A stretch of DNA of 64,000 nt. It comes from Pomacea canaliculata. Its lineage: Eukaryota; Mollusca; Gastropoda; Architaenioglossa; Ampullariidae. Shown here in pieces: positions 25,401 through 34,591 of the stretch. Location of the stretch: positions 203,501 through 267,500 of the forward strand of contig NC_037597.1 of the NCBI RefSeq assembly GCF_003073045.1, in the 5' to 3' direction. A model generated the notes under the pieces. It made no database searches and had not been told where the DNA came from. It saw nothing but the letters and a program-made list of their open reading frames with translations. Made by a program: the position numbers and the translations under genes. How positions within the stretch are numbered: the first letter of the stretch is position 1; the number at the start of each line of letters is the position of its first letter.

Positions 25401-28400
25401 GGGGACAAGCCTGATGGCAAGAGTATTTGTGTCTCTGGGCATGGTACAGGCTTTTCCCTTTCATGTTCTGATAGCAAGAGAGTGTGTGTGTGGGCATGGT
25501 ACTGTTTGTATCATTTGTGTTTTGATGGCAAAAGAGTATATGTGTGTGTGTGTGGTACTGTTTGTATCATTTGTGTTTTGATAGTAAGAGTGTGTGTGTG
25601 TGTGGGCATGGTACTGTTTGTATCATTTGTGGTTTTGATGGCAAAGAGTATATGTGTGTGTGTGGGCATGGTCTGTTTGTATCATTTGTGTTTGATGGCA
25701 AAAGAGTATATGTGTGTGTGTGGGCATGGTACTGTTGTATCATTTGTTTTTGATAGTAAGAGAGTGTGTGTGTGTACTGTTTGTATCATTTGTGTTTGAT
25801 AGTAGAGTGTGTGTGTGTGGGCATGGTACTGTTTGTATCATTGTGTTTTGATAGTAAGAGTGTGTGTGTGTGTGTAGGCATGGTGCTGTTTGTACATTTG
25901 TGTTTTGATAGTAAGAGAGTGTGTGGTGTAGGCATGGTGCTGTTGTATCATTTGTGTTTTGATAGTAAGTGTGTGTGTGTGTGTGGGCATGGTACTGTTT
26001 GTATCATTTGTGTTTTGATAGTAAGAGAGTGTGTGTGGCATGTATGTTTGTATCATTTGTGTTTGATAGTAAGAGTGTGTGTGTGTGTAAGGCATGTGCT
26101 GTTTGTATCATTTGTGTTTTGATAGTAAGAGATTGTGTGTGTGTGGGCAGGTACTGTTTGTATCATTGTGTTTGATAGTAAGAGAGTTGTGTGTGTGTGT
26201 GGGCATGGTACTGTTTGTATCATTTGTGTTTTGATGGCAAAAGAGTATATGTGTGTGTGTGGGCATGGTACTGTTTGTATCATTTGTGTTTGATGGCAAA
26301 AGTATATGTGTGTGTGTGGGCAATGGTACTGTTGTATCATTTGTGTTTGTAGTAAGAGAGTGTGTGTGTGGTACTGTTTGTATCTTGTGTTTTGATAGTA
26401 AGAGTGTGTGTGTGTGGGCATGGTACGTTTTTGTAATCATTTGTGTTTTGATAGTAAGAGTGTGTGTGTGTGTGGTAGCCTGTTTGTGGATCATTTGTGT
26501 TTTGATAGTAAGAGAGTGTGTGTGTGTAGGCATGGTGCTGTTAGTATCATTTGTGTTTTGATAGTAGAGTGTGTGTGTGTGTGGGCATGGTACTGTTTGT
26601 ATCATTTGTGTTTTGATAGTAAGAGAGTGTGTGTGTGTGGGCATGGTACTGTTTGTATCATTTGTGTTTTGATAGTAAGAGTGTGTGTGTGTGTAGGCAT
26701 GGTGCTGTTTGTATCATTTGTGTTTTGATAGTAAGAGAGTGTGTGTGTGTGGGCATGGTACTGTTTGTATCATTTGTGTTTTGATAGTAAGAGAGTTGTG
26801 TGTGTGTGTGGGCATGGTACTGTTTGTATCATTTGTGTTTTGATAGTAAGAGTGTGTGTGTGTGTAGGCATGGTGCTGTTGTATCATTTGTGTTTGATAG
26901 TAAGAGAGTATATGTGTGTGTGGGCATGGTGCTGTTTGTATCATTTGTGTTTTGATAGTAAAGAGTGTGTGTGTGTGGGCATGGTACTGTTTGTATCATT
27001 TGTGTTTTGATAGTAAGAGTGTGTGTGTGTTGTAGGCATGGTGCTGTTAGTATCATTTGTGTTTTGATAGTAAGAGTGTGTGTGTGTGTGGCATGTACTG
27101 TTTGTATCATTTGTGTTTTGATAGTAAGAGTGTGTGTGTGTGTGGGCATGTACTGTTTGTATCATTTGTGTTTGATAGTAAGAGTGTGTGTGTGTGTGTA
27201 GGCATGGTGCTGTTAGTATCATTTGTGTTTTGATAGTAAGAGGTGTGTGTGTGTGGTACTGTTTTGTATCATTTGTGTTTGATAGTAAGAGTGTGTGTGT
27301 GTGTGTGTAGGCATGGTGCTGTTTGTATATTTGTTTTTGATAGTAAGAGTGTGTGTGTGTGTGTGTAGGCATGGTGCTGTTAGTATCATTTGTGTTTTGA
27401 TAGTAAGAGAGTGTGTGTGTGTGTGGTACTGTTAGTATCATTTGTGTTTTGATAGTAAGAGAGTGTGTGTGTGTGTGGGCATGGTGCTGTTAGTATCATT
27501 TGTGTTTTGATGGCAAAAAAGTATTTGTGTGTGTGTGTGGGCATGGTGCAGCTTCTACCACTCATGTTCTTTAAGAACGCAGCGGTCAACCACAGAATTA
27601 GGTTGTAGTGGTTTGTCCCTAACCTTATAACTTACACAAATAGAGATAGCTTTTAAAATATGGCAATAAATAACACATAATACATACATTTTTAAATACA
27701 TACATTTTCATCCTTCCACCCTTATTTGAGGCACATTTCAAACATACACTCGACATATACTAATTTATGTAACATCGATCATATCAGGTAAGCCACACCT
27801 ACATATCTTCTAGTATATTACATATGAATGTTAAATAGAGGGGACAAAACACAGCCACTCACACACACTTTCAAGTATTTTTCAAGCATAATTTCTTGAT
27901 GCTGAAGTGAGCAAAACACATCTTTGCGCCGTAGGTGCTCCGTGTGCTTCCTGAAATTGTTTTGGAGCAGAGTTTCAGAGTCAATACATATCTTGTGATT
28001 TTCCCATTCTGGGTATCTCCATTTAGTTTTGTCTCCTAATAGGTTTGAAATAAGTGCCAAGTTCCCACTCTAACTGATCCTCACAAACATGTTTGTAAAG
28101 CAGTTTAGTGTAAGCTTACGTGGGATTTTTTTACAAGAACAAAATATACAGGGGCCAACATTTATTCTTGACTTGATTGTTAAAAGTCATTTGTAAATTT
28201 GCTAAAGCACGATGATATGATGGACACATTGCCTGATTTAAATCATCCAGCATTATTCAGAACTTAACTCAGTCTTTTTACTTTTTAGTTTATTTTTAGT
28301 TTATTTGAACAACTTTCTACAAATAACAAAAGAAAATTACATCCAAAAATGAAAGATGGAAAAAGAAAACATTTTTTTTAAATCAACAAAATGGTAGCAG

Positions 28401-31400
28401 TATTATTCAAGTAATATATAAATCAGTAAAATAGTAATTCTAATATTTGTAATATATAAAGTATTGTACTCTTAGGTTCAAGTAATATATAAAGTATTCA
28501 CTGTGATGCTCAAGGAATTTCACCCTTTACTGCTGAGTGCATGAGTTGGTTTTTTGTTTATGTGGAATATTTTCACCTCTCACCCAAGTGGCAAGGGAGA
28601 GTTACTTTGTGTTTTTCTCTACAGGAATAAACCCAGCTCTTTAAAGGGGGCTAAGCTTCAGCCAGCAGCAGGTAGGCTTAAGAGTCAAGAGGACTGTAGA
28701 TCAGACTAATCCCACTGACCTTTGTTGACATATTTTGACTGTACTTAGTACAGGGAGGTACATAGACTGCAGATCAGACTGATCCTGCTGCAGTTGACAT
28801 GTGGTATTGAGCTGTGTTAACACGTGTTGACACATTTTGACTGTACTTAGTACAGGCAGGTATTCACAAAGATCTCTGTAAAATAAGAGAAGAGAAATTG
28901 TTTGTGCTTCGATGGAATCACTATCATTCTGCTCTTTGTCTCATTTGAGACACTGGGTTGGATGCATTTAAGGAGACATGATGCAACACTAGTTGCACAA
29001 ACTGCTGGTGTTTGGTGCAAATAGAGAAGAGAGGGTTAGCTTGTCATGAACCAGATACCAGAGTTTGTTGTGAGCAAGGTATCAAGAGCTGTCATGAGCT
29101 AGGTACTAGAGTTTGCTGTCTGTACATCATGATCCTCAGCAGGGCAGGTAACTGTACATGCCAGCGTGACAGCCACAGACTTACTCAGACCATGCACTCA
29201 GCGTAAAGGTCTTTAGCTGTCATGGCAAATCGTTACTGGCTTTCGGTACAGACAAATAGCGTCAGCTTCGTAGTGTCTTAGTGATGTAAACACTGAGGTT
29301 ACACTCCAGTTTTCTGTATACTTATGTGCTGTATTAGTCTCTAATCGACTTTCAAAAGTAGTCTGTCAGTTAATGTGAAGAAGGATCATGTTGTCAAAGG
29401 TTTCATTTATTTATTTTTATGATCTAAAGATATTGTGCTGTAGCCTTCAAAACAGGATATATATATATCATCTGCTGCAACACAAACATAGTCATGATCA
29501 TGTGTGCAAGCTTTTGCCAAGTATAGGTTTTGAATGCTGCTTGGTTGTGATAAAAAAATACATGCATTTAGCTTATATAAAGAGAGTTGGTGCCTCGTGC
29601 CTGCACACGCATGCAAGTGAAGACCCAGCAAGTATCAAATATGAAAGTTGAAGATTTATTCTCTAAGTTTTAAAATAATGTCATACTTGTCATCATTATA
29701 AAGCTGTAATGCTAAGGTGAGTGATAAATATAATCACAGTCTTTATATACAAAACTGGAAACTGAATTTTGCATTTTTGATGCATGATACTTAACATACC
29801 TATGCTACATATTATTTACACAACTTTCACATGTACTGTATTCATACGATCCACAAGACTTTTTTATCACTGTATAACTGTTAATATATGTTTATTCAGT
29901 TTTAGACTGTTACAAAATAGAATAATGAAAGTATGTAATCTTTATTACGCCTGAACAAGTTTCAGCCACAGCTGCCAGCTCTAAGATACTGTTTACAACA
30001 AAGCACGATCAGATAAAATTACTCATACTTATGACTCTGGAAACAATGCTGAAACAATTTACATAATTATAAAACTTTTTATTAAGTGGCAGGTATTACA
30101 GCAAAAAATCTGACATAGCTTTATCAAGAGGCTTAAGGCATTATGAAAATGACAGTAGGACTTCAGAGGCATTGCTGTTTACCTTAACAGCATCTAACTA
30201 TTGGGCAATACAGCTGTTACTTAAATGCAAACTGTAAATATCCTAGGGAAATGCAAGCACAGTTATTTGAAATTATTTATAATTCTGCTCAAACTATTAA
30301 AGACATCCTATTCCCCCAACAATAAATAAAATCCCTTACCATCTTTGTTAATTTGTGCCTTGTGCTTTCTCCAACAAGGCTGATACTGGCTAGATGACAC
30401 AACTAGACCCATATTGTTTTTTAACTTTTAAAGATCATATGGACATTCAGACGTTGGTATGAGTAATTATTGTGAAAGAAAGTTCTAGCAAGTCAGCAGC
30501 TCATTATCTTTTTTCAAGCTCATGCATGTCCACTTGAGAATTATAGGAATTATTACCTATTATTCGTTGATAGAAAAACATAAACACAAAGAAAAGCACC
30601 CTACTTTGATTTTTAAATTTAATGAGTTAATGACATCTAGTTAATTTAAAGGCACCTGTCATTAAAAAAAAACAACTGCTGGCACTGCCAACTTTAGCAG
30701 CTTTGATGTGCCATTACCGAAAGATGCGAAATCCTCAAGTTGGAAATGATCTGGGCAAATTACTTCACTCTTTGATGATACCCATAGTTGATTGCCAGGA
30801 TGAATCCTTCGTACAGCTTTTAGCAACAAGACCCATAGATGACAAGTAGGTTCAGAGAAGTGTTCGAAAAAACATCAGAATGTATATCAGTATCATGTAC
30901 TTACACATGAAAAGACTTGTTGGAATCTTTCGTTTGTCAGTTGGTGCAGCCGATTGCACAGCATGACTTCACCATTTCTACAAATGATATAAATTGTGTG
31001 GGTGCTGGTTACATAAACATATTCGCTCACAGGCTCTTTTTTTTGCCAGTAGTGTAGCCCCATGCTTGCGCCCGAACTTGAGGACATGCTCTTCTAGAAT
31101 CTTAGAAGTCTGTGGACACAGCTGACGTAGCAGAGGCAGGTAACTGTACATGCCAGAGTGACACAGCTGACTTGTAGCAGCAGCTTTTTGTAAGCCAGCG
31201 TTGAATCTGACTGCTTGTCTGACAAGACCATTAAGGTCAAATCATCAAATGCACCTTGTTACCCCATTCAGCATCATGGCTGGATTAGTACAGTCAAGCA
31301 AAGTCCAACCCCATCCCAAGGCCAGGCAGTTCCATTGGTCTGCTGATAATGAAATGAACTAAACACACTTTGGTTTTAGCATTGTGCATAAATTATTCAT

Positions 31401-32811
31401 AGTCAGCACTTAGCACTAAGGTGTGACATGGTACTTTACACAGCCATGCAAGCACTTGTACATCACTGTGTGTTTGTGTGTACACAAATACTTCACTGCA
31501 TGTGTATGTGCAAGCAGAAAGTAACAGCAAGCAATTGTGGTTCGCTGTCTTTGTGTGCTGTCGGAAGTTACAAACCTGGAAATGTGCTGTTATTGTGTAT
31601 GTGTATGTGTCTGTGTTGTGAAGTGTATGGATATTTTGCAACAAATATTTTCTGCTCTCTGTGTCTTGGGTTCACTATAGCAATGACAATGCGAAGGTAC
31701 TTGAAGTGTCTGCTTTGATTTCTTTGGATAATGTGTGTCTGTTATTTATGCTGTCAACTATACCAATGACATTTTTAGCTTAAGAACACATTTCACATCA
31801 AAATCGTGGGGAAAAAAGGTTTTAAGATTTTACATTTTCATACAGAACTGATGCATAGTGAATGTTTGTTATAGCTTGTTTGTCTGGGTTAGTTACACTG
31901 CTAATGTCTGTTATAGCTAGCTGTTTGCTAGCGTGCTTGCTGTGAGTTACACTGCCAATGTCTATCTGTTATAGCTTTCTTGCAGAAAGTTACACAGACA
32001 AAAAGAAACCCAATCCATTTGTCTGCTTGTTTGTTTCTTGTGATTCACTTACTTCCCTTCCCAGCTTGACACTGACAACTAACCCTAACCCTGACAGCTA
32101 ACCCTGACACTAGGAATAAAAACACCTATTGGAAGCAGCTGTAACAGCACGTTCATTGAAACCTTATTGCACAGTGCAGTCACATGCTGTTCATCTGCAT
32201 TTATACACATCCTTAAATTTACGCTAGTAATGTTAATGGAGTCCCAAGTTGGGCTTTTGTCAGTCAGAATTTGTTACAAGATAATTTTGTTAGAATTTCC
32301 AAGCTAGAGAAAAATCAGTAATTGAAACTTAGGTGTTATGAGGCATACTTGCGTGCTGAAATTTCTAGCCTTTCAGTCAAATATTGGTAATTCTTTTCTG
32401 ACTACCTGCAAGGAAACTTCAGATTCTCGTAACTAAAAGTTAGTTTAAAAATGTTTTAAAGTGTATGTGTGTGGTAGTGGTAGTAATTAAGCAGTTGTCT
32501 AGTCATGTCACTGTTTTCATTCAGTTCAAATACACCAGTGTCTTTTTCACTTACATTTGAGATATCAATATGTTGTAGAGGTGAAAGCGAAGAAGACAAA
32601 GAGGAAAAGCGATGATGAAGAGGATGATGATGGCCTTCCCAACACATATGACTACAGGGACAGTTTTATTGATGATGCCAGTCAGAGCAAGCGACAGACG
32701 CTTGGCAGTGTGGGTGCTGATGAAGAGGAGGATGTCAAGTGTTTGGTGAAGGAGGCAAATTCTTTTATTGCAAACAAAAAAATGCAGCAGAATGTTAGGG
32801 ATGGACTTTGA
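1399..32811 (+). CDS. APLF: APLF-like: aprataxin and PNK-like factor, DNA-break repair scaffold and histone chaperone (12 coding exons)
   Basis: Exons: 1399-1491, 1668-1743, 2081-2245, 4094-4191, 5809-5864, 8291-8447, 12550-12963, 18491-18624, 21824-22107, 25297-25398, 28625-28671, 32579-32811 (stop TGA). Seen: an N-terminal FHA domain with TVIGRG, KRVSRSHA and HTNPCF; a Ku-binding-type motif KKRILPEWM; a split PBZ zinc finger; and a C-terminal YDYRDSFIDD plus EEEDVKCLVKEA block. All are in the same order as in vertebrate APLF. Known of the family: APLF binds phosphorylated XRCC1/XRCC4 through FHA, Ku through the KRILP motif, poly(ADP-ribose) through PBZ, and histones through the acidic tail, in non-homologous end joining. 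Expected length is about 619 aa against about 511 in human; the excess is charged low-complexity sequence. Exon phases join cleanly except inside exon 3, which changes frame; the exons sum to 1,859 nt, one short of a multiple of three. The start ATG has A at -3. Identity is firm; exon 3 and the end of exon 2 are the uncertain parts. Confidence 0.9.
1668..1743 (+). CDS. APLF: APLF exon 2 (FHA phosphopeptide-binding loop)
   Basis: Encodes VTDKRVSRSHAKLQ, the FHA core with the conserved Arg, Ser and His. Two donors overlap: GTAAGT at 1740 and GTAACT at 1744. Only the second puts exon 3 in the frame that reads HTNPCF, so I end the exon at 1743 (phase 1). Confidence 0.78.
2081..2245 (+). CDS. APLF: APLF exon 3 (end of FHA), with an internal frame change
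   Basis: The first part reads HTNPCFLRRGGKGRKK in frame 1. The second part reads CLENGDVFGLLPDQLFYTV in frame 3. Both match FHA sequence of APLF, but in frame 1 a TAG stops translation at 2158-2160. One missing base near 2125-2140 would explain it. The donor is GTTTGT, phase 2. It could be an assembly indel or a real lesion. Confidence 0.7.
2276..2950 (+). mobile_element. Decayed LINE reverse transcriptase fragment
   Basis: Conceptual reading gives LPDSWKGATVVPIPKP, then YRLVAFTSI and GKVFETIIKN, then VNNIPQNRVALQKKHNKIDH. This is the finger/palm start of a non-LTR reverse transcriptase (PIPKPGK, YRPIALTS, FRKxRSTxDH). It has several stops and is split by an insertion at 2361-2638. Confidence 0.65.
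2361..2638 (-). mobile_element. 5'-truncated LINE 3' end inserted in antisense
   Basis: On the - strand it reads APLLWNSLSLSTKESDRIAS and then FRKNLKTHLFNII, the standard CR1/L2/RTE-like C-terminus. It ends in a (TCA)n tail next to AAACCATGA, which recurs on the far side (2352-2360 and 2639-2647) as a 9-bp target duplication. Confidence 0.72.
2951..3797. other. APLF intron 3 sequence with nothing recognised
   Basis: AT-rich. A short imperfect repeat (CCACATTAGTATAAGGAGTCTGGCATTATC-type) occurs twice near 3411-3470. No coding signal. Confidence 0.4.
3798..3925 (+). repeat. 28-bp minisatellite upstream of APLF exon 4
   Basis: About 4.5 copies of TTTATGTCAGAAGTGCAGAG plus GGATTTTG. Each unit contains a CAGAA-type acceptor-like site similar to the true exon 4 acceptor at 4091-4096. 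Confidence 0.85.
4094..4191 (+). CDS. APLF: APLF exon 4
   Basis: Begins after CTGTTTCAG and reads NGDAKDNIKSQPLSPSS, a polar linker after the FHA domain. Phases 2 in and 1 out fit exons 3 and 5. The acceptor lies just downstream of a 28-bp tandem repeat that resembles it. Confidence 0.72.
4990..5535 (+). mobile_element. CR1/L2-like LINE 3' end
   Basis: Reads SKQWNSLPFHIHHLPTIESF then TCALKTHLFLKHYS, the C-terminus of a CR1-type ORF2. The 3' tail GTGCTCTGTAAATCAACTTT followed by ATCATTATT is typical of these elements. The ORF is broken upstream. Confidence 0.72.
5809..5864 (+). CDS. APLF: APLF exon 5 (acidic)
   Basis: Short exon after a long pyrimidine tract ending CAG. It reads DGIKEEEEESEYKEESKEQ, phase 1 in and phase 0 out. 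It is supported by frame, splice signals and acidic composition, not by close homology. Confidence 0.68.
5950..7815 (+). mobile_element. I-superfamily-like LINE with RNase H, copy 1 (internally deleted)
   Basis: It shares its 5' part with copy 2 (CAGTTTTATCTTTC region). It then shows an RT remnant (LDLHALGFWGHMPHFSKNFL) and an RNase H domain (FTDGSK, ISDSLSALQAL, VFIWAPGHAGI). The 3' tail near 7780-7812 contains TAGTTGCTAACATGACATTA. It has frameshifts and stops throughout, and lies in APLF intron 5 about 90 bp after exon 5. Confidence 0.8.
7903..8155 (+). mobile_element. I-like LINE, copy 3 (3' end only)
   Basis: Starts near AGAGGATTGGGCTTTACTG, homologous to the RRIGLYHQI end of ORF2 in the other copies, and finishes with AGTTGCTGGCATGGCATAAA and an A/C-rich tail. 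Confidence 0.7.
8291..8447 (+). CDS. APLF: APLF exon 6 (Ku-binding motif)
   Basis: Reads IVSVVRADGKDMALPLEKKR then ILPEWMIKTAK, matching the Ku-binding segment of human APLF (RKRILPTWM). Phase 0 in, phase 1 out at ATGCAG|GTGTGT. The last part of the exon and its donor are repeated downstream, to about 8612. Confidence 0.85.
8390..8612 (+). repeat. Tandem triplication of the 3' end of APLF exon 6
   Basis: Three copies of the CAACCACCCACCAACAAGAC segment begin near 8390, 8472 and 8543. The third keeps a complete ATGCAG|GTGTGTC donor (8599-8611). Reading through the first donor meets TGA at 8585-8587. Confidence 0.75.
8613..9180. other. APLF intron 6 sequence with nothing recognised
   Basis: No coding signal, and no repeat shared with the rest of the window. 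Confidence 0.4.
10531..11263. mobile_element. pogo/Tigger-like element, family 1
   Basis: Inverted termini CAGTCAAATCTCCCTACTAT and its complement, flanked by TA on both sides (10529-10530 and 11264-11265). The ends hold repeats of GTGGCATAGTAG. No transposase was recognised. It carries a hAT insertion at 10655-10812. Confidence 0.85.
10655..10812 (+). mobile_element. hAT MITE, family C, copy 1
   Basis: Starts CAGGGTGGGCAATTAATTTT and ends TTTGCCCAGGTCTG. A perfect 8-bp target duplication GTCCAAAG lies on both sides. Interior TCAGTTTTACC and GTATATATAC are shared with copies at 13198 and 49136. Confidence 0.92.
12550..12963 (+). CDS. APLF: APLF exon 7 (alternating acidic and basic tracts)
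   Basis: 138 codons after TATTTGCAG, ending TAT G|GTGAGT. It contains about four blocks, each a run of S/D/E residues (for example SDDDDDDDYEEE) followed by a K/R-rich run (for example PKRKRGKKRRK). The basic runs look like nuclear localisation signals and the SDD/SDE runs look like CK2 sites (inference). Confidence 0.85.
13198..14311 (+). mobile_element. hAT MITE, family C, copy 2 (split by a pogo element)
   Basis: Starts CAGGGGTAGGCAATTAATTT, ends TTTGCCCAGGTCTG, with a perfect 8-bp duplication GCTTAGAT (13190-13197 and 14312-14319). Without its insert it would be about 200 bp. Confidence 0.92.
13294..14205 (-). mobile_element. Tigger-like element, family 2, with transposase N-terminus
   Basis: Inverted termini CAGTGGTACCTCGACATACG, flanked by TA (13292-13293 and 14206-14207). 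On the - strand an ORF starting near 13888 reads MGPKKKMMSIELKREIVEKH and on to GVRVIDLARMYGCSTSMICS. This is the helix-turn-helix DNA-binding domain of Tigger/CENP-B-type transposases. The DDE catalytic part is missing. Confidence 0.9.
14312..16220. other. APLF intron 7 sequence with nothing recognised
   Basis: AT-rich. Short diverged repeats of CTATCAGTC and TGATCAGTC phrases at 15600-15740. No homologous reading frame found. Confidence 0.35.
16220..17480 (+). mobile_element. CR1-like LINE ORF2 C-terminal remnant
   Basis: Reads RVSEGNIAFVSSVRNLGFTM near 16360-16420. Further on, in broken frames, VPIDYKLSVLC near 16910 and a LPFHIHFIPTIE-like end near 17115. These are the standard CR1 C-terminal landmarks. 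The stretch 16560-16890 does not fit and may be another insertion. Confidence 0.62.
18491..18624 (+). CDS. APLF: APLF exon 8 (DSDWE-type acidic segment)
   Basis: Reads VDDFMVGEDFDDSDEPPE and then DSDFEVDEEDSGSDWERG. The GSDWE stretch resembles the EDSDWEPG of the human acidic tail, but here it lies before the PBZ finger. Phase 1 in, phase 0 out (AAG|GTATGA). Confidence 0.82.
19092..20239 (-). mobile_element. LTR-like element copy 1 (possible solo LTR)
   Basis: 1,148 bp ending in TGTCACG and CGTGACA inverted ends, the TG...CA form of a long terminal repeat. The - strand matches the copy at 56790 (TGTCACGRACCARTCYGTGC). A 60-bp internal duplication occurs at 19500-19605. No clean target duplication and no coding part. 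Confidence 0.55.
20616..20801 (+). mobile_element. hAT MITE, family B, copy 1
   Basis: Termini CAGTGGTTCTTAACC and GGTTAAGAACCACTG, with a perfect 8-bp duplication ACTTAGAG (20608-20615 and 20802-20809). Confidence 0.93.
21060..21690 (+). mobile_element. Rex1/L2-like LINE 3' end
   Basis: Reads VLESVYRSLIESILTFNMSM, then VVKSASKIIGSPQ, then DPSHPLHRHFQMLPSGRRW. These are the C-terminal landmarks of Rex1/Babar-type ORF2. The 3' end reads CAGACATAGACAATAAAGAT and then short TATTG repeats. It lies 130 bp before APLF exon 9. Confidence 0.78.
21824..22107 (+). CDS. APLF: APLF exon 9 (charged linker and first half of the PBZ finger)
   Basis: Begins NKRQASRTPVRRGRKRKS after TTCCAG. It runs through DSDEEEEDFDMSDEEYTP and ends PCWYGNKCYR, the two cysteines and basic residues of a PBZ finger, split after phase 2 (AG|GTAGGA). 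Confidence 0.88.
22230..24955 (+). mobile_element. RTE/CFDP2-like LINE (endonuclease and reverse transcriptase), decayed
   Basis: Endonuclease landmarks: TWNIRTLYKSGK near 22590, RFNIKGRKITIIQCYAPTN near 22855, KIIMGDLNTKVGDDNTNREL near 22990. Reverse transcriptase landmarks: LLSIPSKVLTRVILQRLKEA, RPEQAGFRQDRSYTDYIATL, FVDLEKAFYSVDRD, and remnants of VYLGSTV near 24780. Frameshifts and stops abound. It sits inside the APLF intron that splits the PBZ finger. Confidence 0.85.
25297..25398 (+). CDS. APLF: APLF exon 10 (second half of the PBZ finger)
   Basis: Completes the finger with KNPSHFKEFCHPGDDSYED. The two histidines pair with the two cysteines of exon 9 as C-x5-C-x6-H-x5-H. It ends AAA AG|GTGGGG. 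A minisatellite starts about 40 bp downstream. Confidence 0.9.
25438..27570 (+). repeat. 2.1-kb minisatellite in APLF intron 10
   Basis: About 36 copies of a 55-60 bp unit of the form GGCATGGTACTGTTTGTATC, ATTTGTGTTTTGATAGTAAG, AG(TG)n. It begins 40 bp after APLF exon 10. Many units differ only by one T in TTT/TTTT runs or in the length of (TG)n. Long reading frames across it on both strands are by-products. Confidence 0.97.
27571..28624. other. APLF intron 10 remainder
   Basis: AT-rich unique-looking DNA. No coding or repeat signal recognised. Confidence 0.4.
28625..28671 (+). CDS. APLF: APLF exon 11 (short linker)
   Basis: 47 nt between TCTCTACAG and GTAGGC, reading NKPSSLKGAKLQPAA. Phases 2 in and 1 out fit both neighbours. 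No second PBZ finger is present here or elsewhere, unlike human APLF, which has two. Confidence 0.7.
28690..28862 (+). repeat. Imperfect direct duplication in APLF intron 11
   Basis: Segments starting GACTGTAGATCAGACTAATC and GACTGCAGATCAGACTGATC both lead into TTTTGACTGTACTTAGTACA, with a period of about 90 bp or less. Confidence 0.6.
28863..32578. other. APLF intron 11, mostly unrecognised
   Basis: No homologous reading frame. A 25-bp phrase, GCAGGTAACTGTACATGCCA, occurs twice (29145 and 31136 regions). A few CCCTAA-like units occur at 32078-32110. Confidence 0.4.
32579..32811 (+). CDS. APLF: APLF exon 12 (C-terminal acidic histone-chaperone tail)
   Basis: Begins EVKAKKTKRKSDDEEDDD. It contains NTYDYRDSFIDD (human NEYDLNDSFLDD) and DEEEDVKCLVKEANSF (human DVEELLKEAKRF), and ends at TGA 32809-32811. 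This is the last-exon match that fixes the gene's identity at its 3' end. Confidence 0.9.
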
Positions 32812-33480
32812 CTGTCATGAGGAATGGCTTGGGCTGGTGTCTTTTTTATATTTCTAATGTTTTGTGTGTGTGTGTACACCAAATGATCGTGCAACAACTT
32901 CAAAGTCCAATAGGATGGTAGCTGAACTGGGCTGGCACTGGCAGAAGTGTGCCAAACTGTCATAGTGGTAAAATTCTGTGCTGTTCTTGATGATGTTACT
33001 ATCCTGAAACTCAAACTGAAAGTGTTGTTAGTTTGAATTCTTGTTCATACTAGGTTACTGAATTGGTGCTACAGAAAGCGGCCTTGACCTTTGTTTCAAG
33101 GTGATCTTTGAAGTGGAGGCAAGGTGTCATTTCATGAATCATGTAAAACACTAGGACCTTTCAGGATTGAAAATGATTCTAACCTGGCCTTGCAGCACTT
33201 GTATGTCCAATGAACCAGAGCATTATATGTTCTGGCCATAGCATCTGTCATGTGAGATGAATCTGACAGGCTCTTTTCAAAACTGGCATGAATATTATTT
33301 GATACAAATATTTACATAACCATTGCATGTACTGGACTTCATGTAGAACACTATGAAATGCTAGTAAAGGACTAAGATGTTTGTGCACCAGCAGCTATGG
33401 TGCTGTGAGAGAGTAATGTAGATAACGAAAGGAGAGATGAGAGAAATACATTTCGATGATGGTAATAGGATCACATAGAC
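32812..33480. other. Presumed APLF 3' UTR and flank
   Basis: No further coding signal. The first AATAAA after the stop is at about 34146, so either the 3' UTR is long or a variant poly(A) signal is used. Confidence 0.35.
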
Positions 33481-33672
33481 CTGCGTTTCTCAACTTTTAC
33501 TTGTGATGCTTTCCAAGACGAAAAAAAAAAAGTACATCCATTCATCCCTCTTATCCAGCTAATTTCACTAATACGGATATGAGATATGAGAAACTTAAAA
33601 AAAAGTGATTGCCTTCATGCCCCCCTTCTCAGCACCATGGCAGGGGCACAGCTCACAGGTTGAGAACCGTGG
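33481..33672 (+). mobile_element. hAT MITE, family D
   Basis: Ends CTGCGTTTCTCAAC and GTTGAGAACCGTGG, flanked by a perfect 8-bp duplication ACATAGAC (33473-33480 and 33673-33680). Confidence 0.85.
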
Positions 33673-34421
33673 ACATAGACCAACTTCCAGCACAAAAGCT
33701 GACACTCAGGACAAAGTCTGCATTGATGACTGCATGAGGTAACTGCATCCATTTTTATCATCCCTTTCTGTCCCCAGAAAATGTCTGCTTTTGATAATAT
33801 GTTTCTTTCCAAAATTCTTCATAAGTTATATGCTTAAATGAGTCAAGATGAGTTGCAATCTTGGTAATGGTCAACCTAATGTCCTGAGTGAGTTAACTGT
33901 CATAAGCAAAACTAAATTGCTTAACTTGGCTTGCTCTTGAATTTGTAGTTAAATTTGACCAAGTCAAACCCATGAGCTGGTATTGGATCCCATGCCTTAT
34001 AACTATCGTTACAGTAGTTTGGGATTTGGGAGGATGGAAAAAAAGTAAAAGATAATTTTCTACACTGACATGGAGGGCACATGAATAGTATGAAACACAT
34101 GTGTAAAGACTGCGGTTATGTGCCCAATTCCAAGGTTAGTTTTTAAATAAAGTGATATCCATTTCCTCTCACTTGTGAATGTGAGGTGTAGTGAGAATAC
34201 CTGGATACACAGGGTCACTTTCTACACTAAGAGTTGTCATGGCAGTACCCTCTTTTAGGTTGTTTCCAAGAGTAGGACTTGCTGCTGACTGAGTGCTCTC
34301 AGCAAATGACAGAATTGCTATAGCAGTAGAACATAGTCACTGCAAGCTGGCTGGCACACAAGTTGGTTGTCTGAAGGCTGACACATAAATTGCAAGCAGG
34401 GACAGAGAAGTGTGTGGTAGT

Positions 34422-34591
34422 CAGGCCTGTTCTTAGCCCCCACGGGGCCTGAGGCATAGGGTATGTGCGGGGCCCTTGATGCCACGGTTTTAATCAAAAG
34501 TGCAGGTCTCCTGACGACTATGTAAAGCGTGGGGGCCTAATGCGGGGCCTGAGGCAGATGCCTCGTCTGCCTGTTCCTAATCACAGCGCTG
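34422..34591 (+). mobile_element. hAT-like MITE, family E
   Basis: Starts CAGGCCTGTTCTTAGCCCCC and ends GCTG. Flanks GTGGTAGT and TTGGTAGT match at 7 of 8 positions. The interior is GC-rich (GGGGCCTGAGGC twice), unlike the DNA around it. Confidence 0.65.

Noticed and set aside
25438..27589. Many His/Thr-rich or Val/Cys-rich frames of 60-180 aa on both strands
   Set aside because: By-products of the (TG)n-containing minisatellite; they shift frame with each unit.
32078..32110. AACCCTAACCCT-like units as interstitial telomeric repeat
   Set aside because: Only two or three imperfect units; too short to call telomeric.
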